This document shows, one piece after another, positions 56,934-64,000 of a stretch of 64,000 bases of DNA. Positions within the stretch are counted from its first letter, which is position 1; each line of letters starts with the position of its first letter. A program made the position numbers and the translations under genes. Location of the stretch: positions 1,116,001 through 1,180,000 of the forward strand of contig NADL03000451.1 of assembly GCA_002205965.3 (NCBI GenBank), written 5' to 3'. The DNA comes from Kappaphycus alvarezii (taxonomy: Eukaryota; Rhodophyta; Florideophyceae; Gigartinales; Solieriaceae). The notes beneath the pieces were generated by a model, which saw only the letters and a program-made list of their open reading frames with translations, was not told the DNA's origin and did not search any database.

Positions 56934-58421
56934 AACACCGTGCTATGTGAAGAAAGCTCTCGCCATGATTATCCAAAGGCTTGATCATAAACACCCATGT
57001 GTTGGGGATGAACATAATATCGGGAGTACGGTTAACATAATTCCATGTGTTGCATTGAAACGAGGCCAAAAAATCCCTGTCAATTGCTTCACACCATAAT
57101 TTACTGATGATGGCCTCACGAAATGATTTGTGTAAGCGTGGCTGGTTCTGAGATTTTACCACATGAACCTGCGGTAACATGCTCACCAATTGAGTACGGT
57201 ACGCACTAAATGCGTGACTTAGAACTTCTTCAGCGAGACGCTCCGTGATATGATTTATCTCGAGTTCACTTTGTTTTGAGATACCATCGAGAAGAGAGGC
57301 AACACCAGGAAATTTGTCATTACGGAAAATAAGAAAGTTAGAGCATCGGGTGATGATGATATGATATGCTTCAAGGACAAAGATACGAAAAAGAGTTGCT
57401 TTACTTTCCAGACCGACAAATTTTCCATCTAAAGCTCGAGTGGATAGCTTCTTGTTGGGACGTGCTGGTGACTGATACAAGAAAGCAATAAAATGTTCAC
57501 CAAACTTAGGTATATTATTGAACGAAACAATTTCGCGTGGATTCCAAGCAAGAATTGGTAGTCTGCCACCAATGTGGCTAGAAGGAAGTACGTTGGGTTG
57601 CCAAATACCATGTAACATATCCGCAGCCCACAAAGCGTCGTTCAAATTCGCATAAAAAGCAATACACATGCTCGAAAGCCTAGTTCTTGCATGTAGCGTT
57701 CAGATAAACTGTTGCTTTCATGAGCGTGAGCCGAAAATAGATACAGCCTTATACCATTGTTGAGGCAGAAATCGCTAACAATTCTTGACATATTTTCACC
57801 AGCAGCACCGGGACTTATGTTGATCATACGAAATAAGGACATTTGTTCGGCTCGTTCCTTGTAGCACTTCAATGGATTGAAAAGGTCAATCTTCTTCTTA
57901 TTGAAGTGAGCATCGGAATTGGCAGTTCGGTCTTCAGCAAAACCAACTGAATAAAGGGATCCGTCAAGCGATGGAGTTGTGATCTTCCCTGAAATGTCAA
58001 ATTGAGCTAGCTCCAAAGGGAATTGAGTCTGACATAAACTCGTTGGATTAGATGCGTCGTGCCTTCATGACACACAAGGAATCCGGACAGAACTTTTCAA
58101 CATTTGTCGAGAGAAGGTCGGAATATCTTTGCACAGCGAAGATAGTTGAATATACATTGCCACTATTGGATGTCCTAAACGGCTGAGCGATTCAAGTGCC
58201 AGTTCTTGCTCTGTCATTTTATAAGTCCTGAACGACTTGTGGCACTGAATAAGAGAACTGTCCGTTGAGTTTTGCACAGAAACACATGAGGAGAGAAATG
58301 AAGAATGTAGTTTGTCCTTAGTAGTAACTGTTGAATCTAACTTGTACATTCCATCATCTCCTATTTCAGTCATGTTCAAAACTTCAAATGAGCGCCTTCG
58401 GAAGAAGATAAAAATGATCAC
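56884..58421 (-). pseudogene. Copia 2 GAG-pre-integrase and integrase
   Basis: 58,421-58,065 ends in the GAG-pre-integrase pattern (LALESLSRLGHPI). 58,016-57,642 is the integrase core: FCLNNGIRLYLFSAHAHESN, then SLSERYMQELGF, matching the usual H-SPAYxPESNGxAER with changes. 57,669-56,884 is the C-terminal integrase region and linker (GHFIAFLYQSP-like, then ALDGKFVGLESKATLFRIF). It ends in LWCEAIDRDFLASFQCNTWN, the copia linker before RT. Frames shift at about 58,030 and 57,650. Confidence 0.7.
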
Positions 58422-58429
58422 CTTGTTAA

Positions 58430-59320
58430 TCGCGGGTGAATCCTCTGTGAAAAAAATGTTATATCGAGATGTGAGTTGACCAACCGATAAAATGTTAGAA
58501 TGGAAAAGCAGCGTGTTGTACGCATCTAAATAGAAGCGACAATCAACCGGTATGTATAATTGTCCATTTCAAACAACAACTGATGGCTCCGAAGCAGCTT
58601 GAACTTCAAAGGAGTCCAACTTCTCATAGTTAACGAAAATCTTTTTTGTTAAATAAGAAATGATGAGATCCATCCGTCAACGAGGAGATAATTCGCCTTT
58701 TGGTGTCCACTTTTTGCAACGGTACTGCGAAGTTTCATTTTAAGTCATGGAACCAAATGCAGTATGCAGTCCACTTGCCATGTTTGTTACGGAATTCTGC
58801 AGAGGTTGTTGATAAGAAACCATTGCAACCTCTCCAGAAGGCTTCTGTACATTAGTAGGACCTTGGCTAAGAGTCTAAATATTGCTCCAAGTGAGAGACT
58901 GTTGACAATATTGATCTTGGTCATGATAATATCCCCTAAAGTTGTAATCTTAATATTCACCACGTCGACGACCACCGCGATAGTTGCTACGACCACGAAA
59001 GCCATCACGGAAATTCAATGACCACGAACGCGGCCTCTTTCACGACATGGAAATCCTCCATTGCCTACATTCTTGTCACCACGATAAATTTCGGCAATTT
59101 GAGCATCTTTCATTTCCCCGCTCATCGCTCTCTTCTGCCTAGGCTCTTAACCTTCAACTACCCCGATCAGTTCTTTCTTTGGTATTAAGAAAGCTGAAAT
59201 AATGGGTTTCATATCTGCTTGGAACGATTGAGGTAGTTTCTCGGTCGAGATATAATGTCACAGTTGTTTCGGGGTCAAAGATCGACCGAACCCAATCGGT
59301 TCTTTTGAGGCCTTAACCAT
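58430..59320 (-). pseudogene. Copia 2 Gag, with an RGG-like basic tract
   Basis: Minus-strand reading across frames gives LPQSFQADMKPIISAFLIPK near 59,200. Near 59,040-58,930 there is GGFPCRERGRVRGH, then GFRGRSNYRGGRRRGEY and FRGYYHDQDQ, an Arg/Gly tract of nucleic-acid-binding type. A CCHC zinc knuckle was not seen. Frames are broken, so extent is approximate. Confidence 0.45.
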
Positions 59321-60180
59321 CTAAGTCAAATAGAAAAGTCCTAATCACTCCTAATTCTGTTTTTGATCGATTTTTTGCGCCACAATCCCTTCCTACTAAA
59401 ATAGCGGTGGTAACTCTCTCTTTTCCGGTCGTGTGTAGCAAAACTCTCTGCCATTGGTGCGCTAGCCTTAAAAAAATGCCGATAATATAGCGCACCAATC
59501 GGAAGGTTTTTAGCACATACACCGAATACAGCTGTGTATCCGACGGTGCAAGCGGCTAGAGCAGTATAATTAGCGCCAACCAATGCACCTCACCCCATTC
59601 TCTCATCGCATCCCTCGCTCCACCCCACTTCGCCTGCGCTGCCCCCCGGCTCTTTTGTGGCTGCCTCCGTTCTCGCTCTTGCTTTATGGTGTTGAGCGCG
59701 TTGCGTGCTCTGTTGTTGCTCCCGTGATGCCCTCGCTCGTGCTGGTGCTCCCTGCTGTTGTTGTTGTCTTGCCCCCGTTCTTGTTGTCTTGCCCCCGTTC
59801 TTGTTGTTTCCCTGGTGTTGCTGCTGTTACTGTCGCTTGATACTGTTTATGTCGCTTTGTTGCTGCCGTTGCTGTGCTGCTGCTGTCTGGGTGTCCCTGC
59901 CGTGGTTCTTTTTACTAGTGATTTCAACTGGAAAGCAGTCAGTAAGTTATACATAACTCGCGACTCGTGCTCCGATCGGCTTTCCCGCCCGCGGTACCGA
60001 GCCGGGCAGAAGGCTTACTGACAATCTTATGGTTCCTTTTTGATCCCTTTTTGGTTTTTATTCAAGTTGTAAAGAAGACTAAAACTTTCACCACCCCATG
60101 TGGTATTGATTTCCACCTTGCACTAGCCTTCTCTCTGTGTGTTCCCTTGCTCTCGCCTCTCAGCCCGTCCTCCCCTGAGC
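59321..60180. other. Low-complexity spacer
   Basis: 59,600-59,960 is T/G/C-rich with CTTGCCCCCGTTCTTGTTGT duplicated in tandem near 59,770-59,810. Frames here are Leu/Val/Cys-rich artefacts. No gene is supported. Confidence 0.4.
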
Positions 60181-60186
60181 GCCCAG

Positions 60187-60566
60187 CCTCTCCCGTTACG
60201 CCTCCCGTTCCGCCTCCAGCCTGCTCCTCAGCCGGTTCCGAACCCGGTCCCTGGTCCGGTTCCTTCTTTCCGCGCCATCCGTACGCGCCAGGCTTCTCAC
60301 CATAAGCACTGGCCTCCGCCCTGTAAGTTCATTCGATCTGTACCGGTGTACACGTGCGACCCCTGTAAAATCGCCGCCAGCCGCATCGTGCTCTGGCACT
60401 TTTACGCCGCCACCGAGGCCCACGTCTCCAAAGTCAACGCCGCCGGTCGTACCTTCCGCTGCTAGGTGTGCGTGAGCACCTTACCTAACGTGCACGATTT
60501 TAGCCGCCACCTCGCCACTAAGGCGCATAAGTCCAAGTTATATCGTGATAGCGGAGTAAAAATCTG
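60187..60566 (+). pseudogene. C2H2-type zinc-finger fragment
   Basis: After a Pro/Ser-rich stretch, the frame gives YTCDPCKIAASRIVLWHFYA followed by ATEAH (C-x2-C with His). After an in-frame TAG comes C-VCVSTLPNVHDFSRHLATKAH, a C-x2-C-x10-H-x6-H finger, then KSKLYRDSGVKI and a stop. Such BED/U1-type fingers are common in transposases. The in-frame stop at 60,463-60,465 suggests a relic. Confidence 0.4.
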
Positions 60567-61379
60567 ACAACGCTTGGTGTGATTCCAGTTGATAGAAGTA
60601 CTCGGGACCACCCGGACCTTGGACAACCTGCTGAGCAGCGCGTCATAGAGATCCGAGAGGCTTCCGTCGCATTCACCTCAACCCTTGCTTCATCGACAGA
60701 ATAACCACCCTGCGGCTTCACGATTGTCCCTCCACGCATGAATAAACAACGTTGAATCACGCGGGCGTACCGCATATCCCGAATGCCACATATGTTCGAA
60801 AAGTCGCACATAAAAAAATATTAATGAGACTGTTACCCCGTTATGTGCGATAAAGTTACCCTAACAGTCCGAAAGTAACGCCAAATTCAGCGGCTAATGC
60901 TTTGCAACGATTAGGTATGATCCAATTCGAACATCAGATCCAGAATTGGGATAATTTTTCCTGCCTTCCAGGTTTGAATTGCGAATATTGGGGCACAACG
61001 GTCTGAGTTGTGCCATTGACAGTGTGGAAGTCCCGCATGGCCTCGACAACGCCAGCAAGCGCCCCTCACACGACTTCAACACAAGTGGGACGCCTTTAGA
61101 GACTGCTGCAGCCACTGCTGGTACTGAGCAGCCAAGCTCACAGCTCCCAGTGCGAAGAGTACAAGCACAAGCACCTTCCGGAGCGAGAGTTCTGGCTGAT
61201 GATGATGAAGGGTCTAGAGTTCAGGAGAGAGGACGGGGAAGGGATCTGCGGGTTGGTAGGTGAAGAGGGAGGGGTAGAGGTAGGCAAAGAGGGAGGGGAA
61301 CTGGGCGCAGATCGAGAAAGTTGATGGAAGATGCGAGCGCGGTGGGTGATGAGTAATACAAGATGCAAGACCGTCATGA

Positions 61380-62358
61380 TTGAGGGTGAATGTTTTGAGA
61401 GCGTTCTGCAACGTAGAGCTCGCTTGTTTCGCAGGTTTGCGATGAACAACTTGAAGCTTGAACTGGAGGTGAAAGGGTTATTGCAAACAAAGATGTGGTG
61501 TGGTTTTGCTTTTCATGAATCGTTTGTTACGGCAAGTTCTATAATGGCTAAATGAGTATATGCGATTGCAAAACCCTCACGATAGATCGTTTGCTTCCTG
61601 CTTTACACTTTCAGGTATGTGCCGCTATGTCTGCGTTCTCTTGTTCTCGTATACAACTGGCTTCAGCTCTGAGAAGGACATCTCCATTTTGAGACAAGCT
61701 GGAAGTATCACGCTGATATGGATTGCGTGCGATACATTGGGTCCCATCGCTTGGCTTACTCTGCAATTGGAAGGGGTTCTAGTGGACATGGTACATGGAT
61801 GTCTCAACGAGACCAAACTCAGATGCGAAGCGTCTCATTTCATTGGCTAAGTCTAAAATGCGAAATAGGCTAACGTTTTTCAATAGCCCGGAAGGTATCC
61901 TTCTACGCCTTTCTGTTAAGGGTCATCATACTACGACTGGAGAGCTGCAGCAATGTGCTCTATGTGGTGTGCATACTCAAGGTTATAGAGGTCATTGCAC
62001 CAAATGTAAGTGTCAGATTTGTTCCATGCATCTAGGTCTCAAGGTACCCGTCGGTTACAGGAAGAGCTGTTCGCAGATATGGCTCACTCAGAAGCACTTG
62101 GAGGCGCGACGAATACCTCCAAAAGCTCCTTCAGTATCACAGAGCGGAGAAGGGACTAGTGCTGGATTGCAGGGAAGTGGTCAGGAAGCGAGGGTGATGG
62201 ATGTACAAAGAAGTACGGCTGTGGAGGCTGGAGGCGAGGAACGTCGGGAATCTGTTATTTGTAGGAGATCTAGTATAGGCTCAAGGTCGTCAAGGAGGTC
62301 ATCTGAGGGAAAAAGGATAAGCAAAGATCCTTTGGCAAAAAGGAGAAGGCATGGTTAG
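61380..62358 (+). pseudogene. piggyBac-like transposase, C-terminal part
   Basis: Broken frames read FAMNNLKLELEVKGLLQTKM, then WCGFAFHESFVTASSIMA and MRLQNPHDRSFASCF. These resemble the region after the DDE core where piggyBac proteins have a Trp/Phe-rich helix and 'NAY'. The frame 61795-62358 has LLRLSVKGHHTTTGELQQCA, then CALCGVHTQGYRGHC, CTKCKCQICSMHLG and KSCSQIWLTQKHLEAR, the Cys/His cross-brace zinc domain. A Ser/Arg-rich tail ending KRRRHG could be a nuclear signal. The catalytic N-half is not recognisable. The family name is inferred mainly from the zinc domain and TTAA ends. Confidence 0.5.
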
Positions 62359-62436
62359 CAACGGCGGTCTAGAAGTTTACTTGCTAGTGGTAGTATTGTT
62401 ATTAACATCCATACAGCCCCAAAAAGGCATCATTAA

Positions 62437-62659
62437 TGTGCGATAAATTGCACATAACTCTTTTTTGAGACCGATCACAGCTGCTTTGGAAGCCCGGATC
62501 TGACGGATCACAACTCTGTGGTTAAAATTCAGATGAGTGTCAAACTTCGAGGATATACTCAGGATACCTCCCTAAACACCCCCATGTGCACCATTTTTGG
62601 AATTACCCAGAACCTTGTTAACTACAGCAGGTCAAAGTTAATATGCGATAAATCGCACA
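62437..62659. repeat. Possible 223-bp TTAA MITE
   Basis: Starts TGTGCGATAAATTGCACATA after TTAA (62,433-62,436) and ends TATGCGATAAATCGCACA before TTAA (62,660-62,663). The two ends are imperfect inverted repeats of about 20 bases with exact TGTGCGAT termini. It could be a separate non-autonomous element or a subterminal repeat of the larger piggyBac-like element. Confidence 0.55.
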
Positions 62660-62692
62660 TTAAATCTGGCACTCGGATATAGGCGTGCGAAA

Positions 62693-64000
62693 ATGACGCC
62701 GAAGCAACGAGAGGAGGAACGTCGCCGGTACTGGGAGAAGGGCTCGAATGACGCCCCGGCAATGTGCGGATCATGTCTTTCAAGCGAAAAAGCGTCGCGA
62801 AGAGAGAGAAGCTGTGCAGCCCCAGGAAGCAGCTGAACAATAACGGGCACTAAACCGTGCACGATTCAAAGAACAGAGAGAAGCAGAAGACGACCAACAA
62901 GCTGCAAAGAGGAAAGAACAGGATAGAGAAATGTGGCGAGGTCGGAGAGCTGCAGAGAGCGAGCAAAAAGACTCACAGAAGAGAATAAAGGACCGAATAC
63001 GGTGGAGAGACTGAGCAAACGCTCAAGCGCGGGAAGAAGCTGATCAACAACATTCACTGAGTCTTGTCAGGGCTCAGGACTGGAGAGAAGCTGAAGATGA
63101 GGAGCAAGCCACTCAGAGGAGAGAACAGAATCGACGGGCGAATGCATATCGCAGAAGACTCTTCACCCTCGACGCCACACAGCATTTGGACATTGGAGAC
63201 ATGAACTTGACCTGTGCAAAGTTTGAAGCACCCCGTTTCCTCCGAGAACGCCTCAAGAACAGCTCCGTTACTTCTCCACAGTTTAGAAACTGCTGTGAGG
63301 GCGGGAATCTCTTCTTTACACCTCTCAGTGCGCCCTAAACCTTTTTAAACGAGATTTTGACCGGCAGAACCACTCTTTATTGACGTTTTCGCCAGCATAT
63401 AATGTACATGTATACAGCAACGCAATCTCCATGGGTTCCTCTAAAGCCAAGTGGGTCGCCAGAGGACCCGGTACATCCAATTTCAACCCCACAATGACCA
63501 AGAAAGGCCACATTTACCATTATTTCGGTGGTTTCATGCCTCTCTCTGGCTCTCGGCCTTCCTTTCTCTCCGTGTAAATTCATGATACCAATTATGCGGA
63601 GCAGACTCAGAATAGATCCGCTGCCGCCCCTCAGCTCGACCCAGGTTCCTAAACAGCACACCGCCATGCTCCACCAAGTCAAACCCTATATACAGACGTG
63701 TCGGTCCTTTCGAGAGTGGGCCATTGACACTGAGGCCGCTGAAGTCTACAGGATGGTCATCCATGCCGATAGAAGGCCCACAATGCCCACACCAGTCTTT
63801 GCAACTGTCCGACAAGCTCAGAAGTCGCTGCAATCATTCCTGGAAGCGAGGACAACAACGTAGTAAGAAGAAACATTGTATTGCCCCGCCGCGGAACCCT
63901 CAACTCAAACGGCAACGAGGTCCTCGACACTGTGTCCGTCAGTCACTTCTCCTACGATCACCTCAGCTACGTGCTCCTGTTCCAGGATGACCGCGATGGA
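62693..64000 (+). mobile_element. Helitron, N-terminal part of RepHel protein, cut by the window end
   Basis: From ATG 62693 (MTPKQREEERRRYWEKGSN) the readings give basic RRE-rich repeats up to 63,150. Then the Helitron N-terminal block appears across frames: LTLDATQHLDIGDMNLTC-like text followed by KFEAPRFLRERL, SPQFRNCCEGGNLFFTPL, FSPAYNVHVYSNAISMGSSK and GHIYHYFGGFMPL. It continues with REWAIDTEAAEVYRMVIHAD, RNIVLPRRGT and FSYDHLSYVLLFQDDRDG. The Rep HUH nuclease and helicase would lie beyond 64000. At least five frame breaks occur. The family is clear from the order of blocks; the 5' end (TC) is not located. Confidence 0.8.

Larger units (their letters stand above)
55585..59300 (-). mobile_element. 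Ty1/copia retrotransposon 2
   Basis: A single minus-strand element with, in order, gag (about 59,300-58,450), GAG-pre-integrase (58,421-58,065), integrase (58,016-56,900), and RT with RNase H (56,933-55,585). Integrase before RT is the copia order. Many frame breaks. LTRs are not confirmed, so both ends are approximate. Confidence 0.75.
60844..62659 (+). mobile_element. piggyBac-like element with TGTGCGAT termini and TTAA target
   Basis: The left end reads TGTGCGATAAAGTTACCCT at 60,844 (preceded by GTTA). The right end reads GCGATAAATCGCACA followed by TTAA at 62,660-62,663. The reverse complement of the right end starts TGTGCGAT, matching the left end. The 1.8-kb interior carries a basic RGRGRGR-rich frame near 61,260 and the Cys-rich C-terminal domain of a transposase at 61.8-62.36 kb. 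TTAA target choice plus that domain points to the piggyBac superfamily. The exact left TTAA is imperfect, so the boundary is tentative. Confidence 0.5.

Noticed and set aside
59583..60021. Three overlapping Leu/Cys/Val-rich plus frames
   Set aside because: They arise from a tandem low-complexity tract and encode no recognisable domain.

Overview
The window is nuclear DNA of a photosynthetic eukaryote, most likely a red alga. It carries nucleus-type genes with very few, short GT-AG introns. Among them are Calvin-cycle sedoheptulose-1,7-bisphosphatase, a bacterial-type sigma-70 factor and an organelle-type RF1, alongside a eukaryotic RIO2 kinase. Three putative plastid leaders have a Phe at residue 3 or 4 (MDF, MNAF, MAF), as known for red-algal and glaucophyte transit peptides. 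The species cannot be named from sequence alone. Nothing here is bacterial: there are no operons, Shine-Dalgarno starts or CRISPR arrays.

Host genes lie in three islands. Island 1 (about 0.4-3.4 kb): RF1 (+) converging on RIO2 (-). Island 2 (29.6-33.5 kb): SBPase, an OB-fold protein and a sigma factor, all on + with short spacers. Island 3 (45.5-51.1 kb): a small putative plastid protein, a CPA1 Na+/H+ antiporter (+) and an AP endonuclease (-). Two of these genes have visible introns.

The rest is mobile-element territory. 3.8-10.3 kb: a single-ORF non-LTR retroelement with a C-terminal restriction-like endonuclease, plus decayed relatives. 12.9-14.4 and 25.4-27.5 kb: two copies of one DDE transposase family. 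14.9-15.3 and 17.5-17.9 kb: an inverted pair sharing an unknown coding segment. 23.1-24.7 kb: a head-to-head inverted LTR-like pair. 34.5-36.1 kb: a pogo-type DDE transposase. 39.8-41.6 kb: the 3' part of a Ty1/copia element with its LTR. 52.9-55.1 kb: a Harbinger-like transposase and a spliced partner gene. 55.6-59.3 kb: a second copia element. 60.8-62.7 kb: a piggyBac-like TTAA element. 62.7 kb to the window end: a Helitron, cut off. Between them lie long AT-rich stretches (10.3-12.9, 17.9-23.2, 36.1-39.7, 41.6-44.3 kb) where I see no convincing gene.

Nearly every conserved gene is split by single-base frameshifts that mostly look like homopolymer collapses, including genes that should be essential. 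I read this as unpolished-assembly error, so 'broken' host genes should be taken as intact until checked. Palindromic TACTG/CAGTA arrays recur upstream of several host genes, and several genes switch from C-rich to G-rich on the coding strand partway along.
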